DNA of 64,000 nucleotides from JAJECS01 sp965198185 (GTDB taxonomy: Bacteria > Chloroflexota > UBA11872), in contig CBDAOU010000001.1 in the NCBI GenBank assembly GCA_965198185.1, positions 434,001 through 498,000 of the forward strand, in the 5' to 3' direction. Shown one piece after another: positions 34,277 through 43,424 of this stretch; the first letter of the stretch is position 1; every line of letters begins with the position of its first letter. The notes under the pieces were generated by a model. It was given only the letters and a program-made list of their open reading frames with translations, was not told where the DNA came from and did no database searches. Both the position numbers and the translations under genes were made by a program.

Positions 34277-35664
34277 CCGCCGACCCTGAGGCGCGTCTGC
34301 CGGGGTCGTTCCGTGATCCGGCAGGCTTCGTGTTTCGACACGGCGGGATCTACTTTCGACAGGTCAACCGGTCCTACGAGTCGACTTTCCGCACGCTGAT
34401 GGATTCGGGGCTCTACGCGAGCCTCGTCGACGACGGTCTGCTCATTCCCCACGAGACCGTCGACCTGCACCTGGCGCCAGAGCCGGGGGCGGCTGCCGTC
34501 GTTCGGCCCGCGCAGTTGAATTTCGTCTCGTATCCGTTTGAGTGGTCGTTTTCGCAGCTCAAGGCCTCCGCGCTTACAACACTGCGGGTGCAGCGCCGCG
34601 CGCTGGACCACGGCCTGTCGCTGAAGGACGCCAGCGCGCGCAACATCCAATTGCACGAGGGCCGTCCGACGCTGATCGACACCCTGTCGTTCGAGCGCTA
34701 TGAGTCAGGCTTTCCGTGGGTGGGCTATCGGCAGTTTTGCCAGCAGTTTTTGGCGCCGTTGGCGGTCATGGCCTACACCGACGCTCGGCTGGGCAGCCTG
34801 CTGCAAAGCCATCTGGACGGCTTGCCGCTCGATCTGGCGTCACGGCTGCTGCCCTGGCGCTCGCGGCTGCGGCCCGGCTTGCTGATGCATCTCCACCTCC
34901 ACAGCCGCGCCCAGGCGCGCGCCGCCGCGGCCAACCGGAAACGCGCCGACCTGGCCGGCCGCATGAGCCGGCGACGGCTTGACGCCTTGCTGGAGAGCCT
35001 GGAGTCGACGATAGGCCGGATTTCGTGGGATCCAGCCGACACGCCCTGGGCCGGCTATGGCGACCAGACGAGCTATTCCAGCAGCGCGTTGGCGGACAAG
35101 AAGCGCCTGGTGGCCGAGTGCCTCTCGTCGGTCTCGGTGGAATCGGTGTGGGACGTTGGCGGAAACACGGGCGACTTCAGCCGGATTGCCGCGACCGGCG
35201 ACGTGCCCGTCGTGTCAATCGACAGCGATCCGGGAGCGGTGGATCTGAACTATCGCCGCATGGCCGCCCTTGGCGAACAGGCCCTCATTCCGATCGTGGC
35301 GGACATCACCAGCCCCAGCCCGGCGCTTGGATGGGACAACCGCGAGGTGGCGTCACTCACGTCGCGCGGGCCGGCCGGCCTGGTGATGGCGCTGGCCCTG
35401 ATTCATCACGTGGCGATTGGCAACAACACCGGCTTCGACCGGCTGGCTCGGTTCTTCGCGGCGCTCGGACCGATACTCCTGATCGAGTTCGTGCCGCCCG
35501 ACGATCCCATGGCGCTTGGTCTGGTGGCGATGCGGAATCACGAATTCCCCTGGTACAACCAGACCGAATTCGAGTCGGAATTCAGCCGCCACTTTGAGAT
35601 CCAGCGGTCGGACGCGATTGCGGACTCGAAACGCCGGCTCTATTTGATGACCAGGCGCGGCTAG
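34273..35664 (+). CDS. NoeA-like SAM-dependent methyltransferase
   Basis: A 463-residue protein. The N-terminal 250 residues have no motif I know except GLSLKDASARNIQLHEGRPT followed by LIDTLSFE, reminiscent of the metal loop of kinase-like folds and conserved in this NodNoeA-like family. The C-terminal half is a Rossmann methyltransferase: VESVWDVGGNTGDFSRIA, VVSIDSDPGAVDL, VMALALIHHVAIG. It may methylate a glycan or lipid-linked precursor, by context with surface-polysaccharide genes. The stop codon overlaps the convergent sialidase stop by three bases. Confidence 0.7.
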   Translation: MTADPEARLPGSFRDPAGFVFRHGGIYFRQVNRSYESTFRTLMDSGLYASLVDDGLLIPHETVDLHLAPEPGAAAVVRPAQLNFVSYPFEWSFSQLKASALTTLRVQRRALDHGLSLKDASARNIQLHEGRPTLIDTLSFERYESGFPWVGYRQFCQQFLAPLAVMAYTDARLGSLLQSHLDGLPLDLASRLLPWRSRLRPGLLMHLHLHSRAQARAAAANRKRADLAGRMSRRRLDALLESLESTIGRISWDPADTPWAGYGDQTSYSSSALADKKRLVAECLSSVSVESVWDVGGNTGDFSRIAATGDVPVVSIDSDPGAVDLNYRRMAALGEQALIPIVADITSPSPALGWDNREVASLTSRGPAGLVMALALIHHVAIGNNTGFDRLARFFAALGPILLIEFVPPDDPMALGLVAMRNHEFPWYNQTEFESEFSRHFEIQRSDAIADSKRRLYLMTRRG

Positions 35665-36830
35665 GCCGGCGGCGAGAAGAGGTAGCGGTAGACGGCGCCT
35701 TGCCAGAAGTGGTCGGCGACCTCGCCGATGCGGGTGAGGTAGATCTCGATATCGAGCGTCTCGCGGTCTTCGAGCAGGTTGAAGTTCGAGAGCTGCACCG
35801 CGGCGGGTTCGTTGGGGCCGCGGTCGTCGACGAGGAGCAGGCTATCGCGCCGCACTGCCAGGCGGTCCTCATCAATCTCGGCGAGGTACAGCGGGTACCG
35901 CGGACTGTTGCCGTCGGGAGGCTCCGGGGTGATGTTGGCGAGCCAGTAGAGCTTCCCGTTGCGCTCCGAGCGGATGAAGCGATGCAGGCTGGACGGGGAG
36001 TAGAAGCGTGTGCCGTCGTCGTAGCGCAGCTCTTGCAGCGGCGAGATCCGGCGGCCGCCGTCGTCGGAGACGTTGAACCACTTCCTACCCGCGGTCGTCT
36101 CGGTGTTGCTGCCGCGAATGACGGTTAGCAGGCGGCCATCACCCAACACGGCTACCTCCGGCTCGAGCACCCCGCGCGAGGAGCGCTCCGTCCCGAGGTA
36201 CTCGATGTTGGAGGCTTGCCAGACGCTTGACTCAGGCTCGCGGCGCATGACGACCAGGCCGCCGCTGGCGTGCGCGCTCTCTTGCGCGGCGGGATGCGCC
36301 ACCAGGGGCAGATACGCGGTGCCGTCGGGCGCAAAGGTTATCGACTGCCCGAGATAGGTGCGGTTGGTCGAGCAGAAGTCGGGATCGAACGGATTGTTGG
36401 GGTCGAAGTCGGGGCCCTCCTCGTACCGGAGCAGCGTTTCGGGCCCGTCGTCAACCGCGGCGAAGACGTGGTCGTTGCAGGGGTGCCGGTGGGAACCCCA
36501 CGCATGGGTATAGACCGGCAGGCCGGGCCAAATGCGGCGCATGCGCATTTGATAGCTCCGTCTGTGCGCGCGGTCGATGAAGATGCCGGGCGGATAGGTG
36601 ACGATGCCGCCGCCATCGAGCTGCTGCACGACGTCGGATACGGTCTCGCGCTCGGTCCAGGTGCGGCCGTTGTCGGGTGAGGTGCGCTGCTCGAACTCGT
36701 GGTATTCGTCCGAGGCACCGCTGGTCTGAAAACGTTCGAGGCGGGTGAGGCCGGCGTCGATATAGCAGACCGAGTGCCACTGGGCACGGTCGATGCCGGC
36801 AGCAGGCAGATAGCGTTCGCGGGGCAGCAT
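35661..36830 (-). CDS. Sialidase/BNR-repeat family beta-propeller
   Basis: A 389-residue six-bladed-propeller protein without a signal peptide. An Asp-box is clear (SPDNGRTWTE) and a second is degenerate (VSDDGGRR). Other sialidase-superfamily landmarks are FAAVDDGP, SNTETTAGRKWF and RFYSPSSLHRFI. The substrate need not be sialic acid; many environmental members are uncharacterised. The start is ATG 36830. It heads a minus-strand group with the damaged SRPBCC gene and an oxidoreductase, which suggests sugar catabolism. Confidence 0.7.
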   Translation of the reverse strand: MLPRERYLPAAGIDRAQWHSVCYIDAGLTRLERFQTSGASDEYHEFEQRTSPDNGRTWTERETVSDVVQQLDGGGIVTYPPGIFIDRAHRRSYQMRMRRIWPGLPVYTHAWGSHRHPCNDHVFAAVDDGPETLLRYEEGPDFDPNNPFDPDFCSTNRTYLGQSITFAPDGTAYLPLVAHPAAQESAHASGGLVVMRREPESSVWQASNIEYLGTERSSRGVLEPEVAVLGDGRLLTVIRGSNTETTAGRKWFNVSDDGGRRISPLQELRYDDGTRFYSPSSLHRFIRSERNGKLYWLANITPEPPDGNSPRYPLYLAEIDEDRLAVRRDSLLLVDDRGPNEPAAVQLSNFNLLEDRETLDIEIYLTRIGEVADHFWQGAVYRYLFSPPA

Positions 36831-36872
36831 GGTTGGGTTCCGGCGCGTGGCTCTGGAGAGCGTAGCGGGCGG

Positions 36873-37411
36873 CTACGTCACCTCGCCAGCGAGGCGGACG
36901 AATGCAGCCTTCCAGTAGGCGCGCTTGGCCTCGACGTCGTCGCGGTCGGCGAGCTTGGAGTGCTGCACGACGACCTGGCTCTTCGACGGACCCTTCGAGT
37001 AGAAGGCCACGTCGACACTAGTTGCGCCATCGACCCAGGTGATGCGGAGCGATTTGTTGGGACGCGCGTGCGGATGTGCGGCAGGTCGTCACCCAGCCAG
37101 CGCTGGAGGGTTTCTGCCACCGTCCAGGCCTCGTAGAGCGACTCGGTTGCAACCGGCAGCGTCTTGCTGACGCTCACCTGATAGCCGCGCGGGGTCTGGT
37201 GCTCCTCGCGCAGGCCACGGATGCGCTCATAGCCGACGGTGACCTCCTGGCTCCACCAGGCCGGGACGCCGTGGTGGTCACGCAGATAGGCGGCGATGGC
37301 CGTGTGGCCGATGGTCATGCCGTCGGCGGCGTCCAGGATGGTGCACCACTCGGCCCAGGTCTTGCCGGTCTTGGCGGCGACGGCCGCGTCGCTGACGGGA
37401 GGCTTGGCGAT
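36873..37411 (-). pseudogene. DUF4287/SRPBCC (AHSA1-like) protein, start codon lost and frameshifted
   Basis: The translation gives a DUF4287-like N-terminal half (SDAAVAAKTGKTWAEWCTIL, then AAYLRDHHGVPAWWSQEV) and an AHSA1-like SRPBCC half (KTLPVATESLYEAWT, then KSLRITWVDGATSVDVAFYS and QHSKLADRDDVEAKRAYW). Two defects are visible: the expected ATG before GCCAAGCC is ATC at 37411-37409, with a TGA two codons upstream, and the frame changes near 37060 within a GCACGCGCG run. All other features of a functional gene remain, so this is a recent loss or sequence error. Confidence 0.75.
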
Positions 37412-37503
37412 GGGTCAGCCTCGCACTGGGATGGACGCGTGGGGCCGACCGTACGGTTGGGCTTGGCAGGCGTCAATGGTTGCTGCGTGGGTGGGCATTA
37501 GCG

Positions 37504-37522
37504 GGGCGGTTCGCGAATTGCC
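37504..37522. repeat. REP-like palindrome, imperfect copy
   Basis: GGGCGGTTCGCGAATTGCC folds as GGCGGTT/AATTGCC with two G-T pairs. It is a diverged copy of the perfect palindrome at 43349 and lies between the SRPBCC remnant and the oxidoreductase. Confidence 0.5.
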
Positions 37523-37582
37523 GGACGTGGACTGGCGTGGGGCGAGGTACCGGGGGCACCGCCCCTACATTTCGAGGTAGAC

Positions 37583-38542
37583 CTAGATCTGGGACTGCAT
37601 GATGCGGTCGACGAGGTCCATGGTCTTGACGGCGTCGGCAAAACACGTGTCGGGCTGGCGTCCGGCCTTGACGGCGTCGATGAAGTGGCGGTTCTCGGCG
37701 AAGAAGCCGAAGCGATAGATCACTTCGGTCCCACCGCCGACCTCGGCGGCGGCGATCGATTCGCCGTCGTCGGCGCCGTCGCGATAGATCGCGGCGCGCC
37801 ATTGATCGTCTGCAAAGGCCGAGACGCCTTGCCCGTGCATCTCGAAGTAGTGGTCGCGCCGGCCCGATCGACGCGAGGCGGTGAGGATGGCCGCGCAGCC
37901 GGTGCTGAACGTGACGAGGGCGTTGTGGTTGTTGACAAACGGCATATCCACGGCGCGGTTGTCGGCGGCGACCGACACGACCTCGCCGCCGGCCATCCAG
38001 CGCAGCGTGTCGACGGCGTGGACGATGTCGGACGTGAGGTGCGAGGCCGCGCCGTGGGCGTAGCCGTAGTTGTCGGGCCTGGCCTCGAACTTGTGGAACC
38101 CGGCGAGGCACTGGTGCAACGGGCCCCGCTCGGTGATCGCCCCGCGGCAGCGGCGCAGCATTTCGGTGTAGCGACGGTTGAATCCGACCATGGTGAGACG
38201 ATCGTGACGCTCGGCGTACCAGGCGAGCGCCTCCGTCTGGTAGGTGGTGATGGCGGGCGGCTTTTCCACGAAGACGTGGACGCCCAGCTCCAGCAGGTCT
38301 ACCACGATGTTTTGGAGATGCTGCGGGGGCATGATCACGTAGACCGCGTCGGGCTTTTCGCGCGCGACGAGCTGGCGATAGTCGGAATAGCGCCCGTCGA
38401 CGCCGTACTTGTCGGCCGTGGCTTGCAGCCGCTCGGCGTTCAGCTCGGCGATGCCGACGATGTCCACGTCGGGCATGGCGGCAAGCGAGGGGTAGTGGGC
38501 GGTGTTGGCCATGCGGCCCGCGCCCACCATTCCGATCCGCAC
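37583..38542 (-). CDS. Gfo/Idh/MocA family NAD(P)-dependent oxidoreductase
   Basis: A 319-residue sugar or cyclitol dehydrogenase. The N-terminal Rossmann fold begins VRIGMVGAGRMANTAHYPSL, and the family EKP motif is in VHVFVEKPPAI, where the Lys is catalytic. The substrate-binding half shows HLTSDIVHAVDTLRWMAGG with the conserved Asp/His pair. The start is GTG 38542. Divergent from the GH-like gene with 135 bases between, where TAGAGT (about 38621-38626) may be a -10 box for that gene. Confidence 0.88.
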   Translation of the reverse strand: MRIGMVGAGRMANTAHYPSLAAMPDVDIVGIAELNAERLQATADKYGVDGRYSDYRQLVAREKPDAVYVIMPPQHLQNIVVDLLELGVHVFVEKPPAITTYQTEALAWYAERHDRLTMVGFNRRYTEMLRRCRGAITERGPLHQCLAGFHKFEARPDNYGYAHGAASHLTSDIVHAVDTLRWMAGGEVVSVAADNRAVDMPFVNNHNALVTFSTGCAAILTASRRSGRRDHYFEMHGQGVSAFADDQWRAAIYRDGADDGESIAAAEVGGGTEVIYRFGFFAENRHFIDAVKAGRQPDTCFADAVKTMDLVDRIMQSQI

Positions 38543-38677
38543 CGTGTCGATGGGCTCAATCCTCGCCGTCGGCCAGACAGCGGCAACGTATCACGAGCCC
38601 AAGGCGCGGGCGAGGCCATCTGCTAGAGTCGCTCGCCGCACTCCCAAAGTCGTTGGGGCACCCGCACAGGGGCGACT

Positions 38678-40204
38678 ATGGCCTTCTCGTTTCCCACGAG
38701 CGTCAAGCGGCGCACCGACTGCCTGTCAATGATTCTGGTCGAAGACGTCGCCGAGCAGCACATGCTCGCGTGGCGGCAGGAGTTGGGCGAGTTGGATCCC
38801 AACAACCCCCTGGTGACGCCGGCCATGCCCTGGGACAGCGGCTCGGTGTTCGCCCACGGCACGTTCGCGCACGACCCCATCGATGGCTTGTGGAAGGCCT
38901 GGCATGTGTCCACGCCGCTGACGGCGGGGTATTTCGAGAACTACCGACGCGTGACCTACCTGACGTCGGAAGACGGCGTCGAGTGGACGCGTCCCGAGTT
39001 GGACCTGTGCCCGCAGCCCGGATATCCGCGCACCAATATCTTGCTGGACTACGATTCGGGCGGCCCGAGCATGTACAGCTCGGTGATGATCGTCCCGGAC
39101 GCCGAGCCCGACCGCCGCTACGAGATGTTCGTGATGCGCGATCCGAGCAACACCATCGGTGGGGGGCCGGGCCACATTCGCGGGCTGCCGCCTCCCCCGC
39201 CGGGCCAGAAGCAGGCGCGCGGCATGTATCGGTATTTTTCGCCGGACGGCATCAACTGGACGGCGAGCGAAGGCCCGGTCCTCGAAGTGGCGGTGCCCGG
39301 AGTCCGGCTGGTGATCCCCTATGAGAACCCCAAGCACACGGCGGACACCACGTATGTCTTCCGCGAGGCCGACGGAACCTACATGGCGACGCACAAGCTG
39401 GGAGAGCCCGCGCACCCGGGCGGGCTGGTGGCGTATGACATCTTCGCCGAGGGTCGCCGGGTGATGGCGCGCCGGACGAGCGCGGACGGCTCGGAGTGGA
39501 GTCCCTTCGAGACCATCATCCAGCCCGACATCTACGACCCGCACGACGTCCAGATCATGGAGCTCTGCGTCACGCCGGTGCAGAGCGGGTACATCGGCGT
39601 GATCGCCATTTACCTCAATCGCACGCAGACGATTGAGCTGCACCTGGGCGGCAGCGCGGACGGCCGAATATGGGACCGGCGCGTGCGCGTACCGGCGGTT
39701 CCGACGGGGGCGCTGGGCGACTACGGCGGCGGCATGCTGTGGCCCTCACACCACATGGTCGAGCACAACGGCCGGCACTACATGTATTTCTCGGGCACCG
39801 AGGGTTTGCACGGCGACCCGGCAGCCAAGGGTCCGACGATCTGGCCGTTCTTCTCCGCCATCTGCCGCGCCAGCTGGGCCGTCAATCGGTACTGGGCGGC
39901 GGTATCGGGTCCCGGCGGCGACGTGGTGGGCACGCTTACAACGCATCCGCTGCCCGTCGGCGGCAAGCAACTGATCCTCAATGCCGCGACATCGACCGTG
40001 GCGGAGGGTGAGCTGCACGCGGAGCTGCTGGACCCGGACGGCAACGTCGTCGAGGGCTTCAGCAAGGACGACTTCATCCCCTGGCGCGGCGACTCCACCG
40101 CCGCGGCGGCGCGCTGGACCGGCGGCGACGTGTGTCCGCTGGCGCAATGCGCCGTGCGCTTCCATTTGCTCCGTTCCCGCCTCTACGGATACGCCTGGGA
40201 GTAG
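38678..40204 (+). CDS. Glycoside-hydrolase-like five-bladed propeller (GH32/43-like)
   Basis: A 508-residue protein. Blade-like segments include GSVFAHGTFAHDPIDGLWKAWH, shown here only as the pattern of His and Asp, then FSPDGINWT, SADGSEWSPF and SADGRIWDR, which recall the Ser/Asp-Gly-x-x-Trp turns of GH32, GH43 and related families. A beta-sandwich-like C-terminus (HAELLDPDGNVVEGFS) also fits GH32-type enzymes. Catalytic residues cannot be assigned with confidence. It is directly followed, five bases on, by the acylase gene. Confidence 0.6.
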   Translation: MAFSFPTSVKRRTDCLSMILVEDVAEQHMLAWRQELGELDPNNPLVTPAMPWDSGSVFAHGTFAHDPIDGLWKAWHVSTPLTAGYFENYRRVTYLTSEDGVEWTRPELDLCPQPGYPRTNILLDYDSGGPSMYSSVMIVPDAEPDRRYEMFVMRDPSNTIGGGPGHIRGLPPPPPGQKQARGMYRYFSPDGINWTASEGPVLEVAVPGVRLVIPYENPKHTADTTYVFREADGTYMATHKLGEPAHPGGLVAYDIFAEGRRVMARRTSADGSEWSPFETIIQPDIYDPHDVQIMELCVTPVQSGYIGVIAIYLNRTQTIELHLGGSADGRIWDRRVRVPAVPTGALGDYGGGMLWPSHHMVEHNGRHYMYFSGTEGLHGDPAAKGPTIWPFFSAICRASWAVNRYWAAVSGPGGDVVGTLTTHPLPVGGKQLILNAATSTVAEGELHAELLDPDGNVVEGFSKDDFIPWRGDSTAAAARWTGGDVCPLAQCAVRFHLLRSRLYGYAWE

Positions 40205-40209
40205 ACGCC

Positions 40210-42612
40210 ATGGCCATCGACTCGCGCCGAATCCTGCACCAGTTGGGCCGCGGCGAGCCGGTCGCCGATATTCGCGCCGCCGCCGGGCTGTCGGATGCCC
40301 AGTTCGAGGCGTGGTGGAACCAGGAGCTCGAGAGCCGGTTGGCGGCGACCGACGGTCGGATAGCAGGCCCGGTCGGCACGGCGGTCGAGATCCAGCGGGA
40401 CACCAGCGGCCTGGCGCACATCTTTGCCGAGAAAGAGACCGACCTGTTCGTGGGCTACGGCTACGCCATGGCCCAGGACCGGCTGTTTCAGATGGACTAT
40501 CTGCGGCGGCGAGCGCTCGGGCGGCTGGCGGAAGTCCTCGGACCCGAGGCGTTCGACTACGACTTGCTGGTGCGGACGGTCGGGCTGCACCGGATCGCGG
40601 CGGACGAGACGGCACGCCTGCCGGCCGAGACGGCCGGGCGCTACGAGGCCTTCGCAGCGGGTGTGAACGCGTTCATCGAGGAGTGTGGGGACCGTCTGCC
40701 GATCGAGTTCGACCTGCTGGACTACCGGCCGGAACCCTGGCGGCCGCTCGACTCCATCGCACTGCTGGGCGAGTTGCGCTGGTATCTCACGGGACGGTTT
40801 CCGGTGATTGCGATACCCGAGCTGGCCAGGCGCGCCCTGGGCGACGGTCCGCTGTACCGCGCCTTCATGACTCCCGAGGCGATCGACGAGACGATCCTGC
40901 ATCCGGGGGAGTACCCGAGCGCCGGCAGCGGCACGGACCCCATCGAGCCGGCGCTGGGCGGGCTCGATGACTGCACCGGCAGCAACAACTGGGTAATCGG
41001 TCCGAGCCGCAGCGTGTCCGGCGGAGGGATGGTGGCCAGCGATCCGCACATCGCCTTCGGCTCGCCCGGCTGCTGGTACCAAGTTCACCTGGTGGGAGGC
41101 CGGTTCAACGTGGCGGGCTCCGGATATGCGGGAGCGCCGGGGATCATCTTCGGTCGCAACCTGCGCGTCGCCTGGGGCATCACCAACAACATCAGCTCGC
41201 AGCGCGACCTCTACCAGGAACGCACCGACCCGGCGCATCCCGGCGCCTTTCTGTACGACGGCCAATGGGAGCCGGCGCGCGAACGGGTGGAAGCCATCAG
41301 CGTGGGCGGCGAGGGCGTGCGCGAGGAGGTCGTGCGGTCGTCGCGCAACGGTCCGATCGTCGATCAGATCTTGCCGGGATTCGCGCAAGGCACCGGGCCG
41401 GTTTCGCTGCGATGGGCGGGGGCGCTGCCCTGCGCCTGGCCGACGGCGCTGCTGGAGTCCAACGTGGCCGGTTCCTGCGACGAGCTCGAGGATGCGCTGC
41501 GGGGATGGATGTCGCCGACGCTGAGCATGGTGTTGGCGGACGTGGACGGCGGTTTCGGCTACCGGGCGACGGGCCAGGTGCCGCTTCGGTCGCGGGTGGA
41601 GCGTGGCTACCGGCGCGGCTGGGACCCGGCCGACGCCTGGCAGGGCATGACTCCGTTCGAGGGCATGCCGAGCGTGCGCGACCCCGAGCGCGGTTGGGTG
41701 GCAACGGCGAACAACCTGCCGGCGCCGTCGGACTATCCGTATCCGCTGTCCAACACCTCGCCGAGCGGCTACCGCGCGCGGCGCATCCGGCAGATGATCG
41801 AGGCGCGCGAGGCCCACAGCCGCGAGGACATGGCGGCGATGCACTACGACCCGTTGTCGTTGCGGGCGGTGAATTCGGTCGAGGCGCTGACGCGCATCCT
41901 CGACGGCGGCGACGCGCGGTTGCAGGCGGCCGCGGCGGCGCTGCGCGCCTGGGACTGCCGCATGGATGCCGATAGCGCAGGGGCCGCGATCTTCGAGGCC
42001 TTCAACCAGCAGTGGGACGATGTGGTCGCCTCGGAACGCTTTTCGGCCGACGCGTCGGCCCTGGCCGTGGGCGATCCAGCCGCCTTCGTGGCGGGCGGCA
42101 TTGGCGCGCTGTCGCTGCGACTGCTGGCCGACGACGACGCGGGGTGGTTCGCCTCGGCGGAGGCGCGCGACACGAAAGTGCGGTCGACGATGGCCCGCAC
42201 CCTGGACCGGCTCACCGAGCGATTGGGCGACGACATGTCCGCTTGGAGCTGGGGCGGGCTGCATACGGTTGAGTTGCCCCACCTGCTGTCGGACCGCGGC
42301 GACTTGGGGCGCTTGCTCGACCGCGGCGGCGAACCCGCCAGCGGGAACGGCTTCGTCGTGTGCAACACGGGGTCCTCACCGGAATTCAAATCGACCGGTG
42401 GCGCAAACTATCGACTGATCTCGGACCTGGCGGAGACGCCGGCCCGGCTGTGGTCGCTGGACGCAGCCGGCCCCTCTGGACAGCCGGGAAGCCCGCACTA
42501 TGCGGACCAGTACGCCGATTGGCTGGCAGGCCGTTATCGCGAGGTTCCCCTGGAACGCGATGCCGTGCGCGCAACGATCAGCCACACGCTGACGTTGCAG
42601 CCAAAGGAGTGA
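40210..42612 (+). CDS. Penicillin-acylase-family Ntn hydrolase
   Basis: An 800-residue amidase precursor. After an N-terminal helical segment the alpha region has TSGLAHIFAEKETDLFVGYG and AQDRLFQMDYLRRRA. The beta chain would be freed by autocleavage before Ser258 in CTGSNNWVIGP, the N-terminal nucleophile of this family, followed by DPHIAFGSPGCWYQVHL and the WGITNN oxyanion-region Asn. No signal peptide is seen, so a cytoplasmic enzyme cleaving an amide or N-acyl compound is likely. It is coupled to the propeller gene upstream and DUF5069 downstream. Confidence 0.88.
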   Translation: MAIDSRRILHQLGRGEPVADIRAAAGLSDAQFEAWWNQELESRLAATDGRIAGPVGTAVEIQRDTSGLAHIFAEKETDLFVGYGYAMAQDRLFQMDYLRRRALGRLAEVLGPEAFDYDLLVRTVGLHRIAADETARLPAETAGRYEAFAAGVNAFIEECGDRLPIEFDLLDYRPEPWRPLDSIALLGELRWYLTGRFPVIAIPELARRALGDGPLYRAFMTPEAIDETILHPGEYPSAGSGTDPIEPALGGLDDCTGSNNWVIGPSRSVSGGGMVASDPHIAFGSPGCWYQVHLVGGRFNVAGSGYAGAPGIIFGRNLRVAWGITNNISSQRDLYQERTDPAHPGAFLYDGQWEPARERVEAISVGGEGVREEVVRSSRNGPIVDQILPGFAQGTGPVSLRWAGALPCAWPTALLESNVAGSCDELEDALRGWMSPTLSMVLADVDGGFGYRATGQVPLRSRVERGYRRGWDPADAWQGMTPFEGMPSVRDPERGWVATANNLPAPSDYPYPLSNTSPSGYRARRIRQMIEAREAHSREDMAAMHYDPLSLRAVNSVEALTRILDGGDARLQAAAAALRAWDCRMDADSAGAAIFEAFNQQWDDVVASERFSADASALAVGDPAAFVAGGIGALSLRLLADDDAGWFASAEARDTKVRSTMARTLDRLTERLGDDMSAWSWGGLHTVELPHLLSDRGDLGRLLDRGGEPASGNGFVVCNTGSSPEFKSTGGANYRLISDLAETPARLWSLDAAGPSGQPGSPHYADQYADWLAGRYREVPLERDAVRATISHTLTLQPKE

Positions 42613-42616
42613 CGCG

Positions 42617-43093
42617 ATGGACTTGACGCGCGACGTGCCGCGCAGCCCCTACGAGAAGCTCGGCGGGATCGTCTTCCTGCCGCGTAGCATCGACAAAGGG
42701 CGCGCGGACCTGGCGGGGACGCTGGGCGAGTACCTGGCCCGGCACGGACGGTCCGGGCGATTGTTCAAGTTTCTGGGCATCTCGGCCAAGGACTTCACCG
42801 AAGCGCTGCGCGACCGGCCGACCGACGAGGACGTGTGGGCCTGGGTGGCCGAGCACATGACGCCGCGGACGCCGGAGGCGATTGACGAATTCAACCGGCA
42901 GATGTGGGCCGCCGAGCCCGAGGACGGGACCGATCGGTGGACGTGGCGCGGGTTCCGGAAGTATCTGGCGGACTGTGGACAGGCGCACCGCACGGACATC
43001 ACGCGGCACTTCGACCGCCTGGACCTCGACGAGGGTCGCGACGTGCCTGGGTGGGAGTGCGTACGAGTAGCGAGCGGCTGCCGTCGGATTTGA
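42617..43093 (+). CDS. DUF5069 protein
   Basis: A 158-residue protein with the DUF5069 layout: DLTRDVPRSPYEKLGGIVFLPRSIDKGRA, abbreviated here to its PRSPxEKLGG and PRxIDK motifs, then GTLGEYL, FLGISAKDF and DEDVWAWVAEHM. No biochemical function is known for the family. Its ATG follows the acylase stop by four bases with no separate promoter, so it belongs to the same operon. Confidence 0.8.
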   Translation: MDLTRDVPRSPYEKLGGIVFLPRSIDKGRADLAGTLGEYLARHGRSGRLFKFLGISAKDFTEALRDRPTDEDVWAWVAEHMTPRTPEAIDEFNRQMWAAEPEDGTDRWTWRGFRKYLADCGQAHRTDITRHFDRLDLDEGRDVPGWECVRVASGCRRI

Positions 43094-43424
43094 GACCCAG
43101 TCCGGTCGCGTTCCGGGTCGCGGACGGTGTGCACCTGCGTGCGCGACTGGAGGCGGCCCATATTGAACGGCGGGTCGAGGTCGATGCCGCCCGACGGCAT
43201 GTCCCGCGGAATCGGCAGGTAGTCGCCGAAGAAGATCTGATCCGCATCCGCGCTTCGACGCCTCTCAGAGCGCGCCGCGGCCCCGCAGCATGCACTTTCG
43301 GCAGTACAGCCACTGCTTCGCCTCCGTCACTCCAGCGTTGTCTGGTAGGGGCGGTTCGCGAACCGCCCTCGCCGCTTGGTCGGCTCGGCGGAGCAGTACT
43401 TGCCCGCGCCGGTACCTCCTGGTG
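43094..43424. other. Gap with coding-like remnants and a palindrome
   Basis: No intact gene. On the minus strand, 43260-43085 reads DQIFFGDYLPIPRDMPSG and DPPFNMGRLQSRTQVHTVRD without a stop, which looks like the end of a real protein I cannot name. A second fragment (43325-43268) ends WLYCRKCMLRGRGAL, with a CxxC resembling a zinc ribbon. Both lack starts. The REP-like palindrome at 43349 is also here. Confidence 0.4.
43349..43368. repeat. REP-like element, perfect 20-base palindrome
   Basis: GGGCGGTTCG followed by CGAACCGCCC, a perfect palindrome in the gap upstream of the DUF262 3' end. Best copy of the family that includes 17500-17519 and 37504-37522. Confidence 0.65.
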
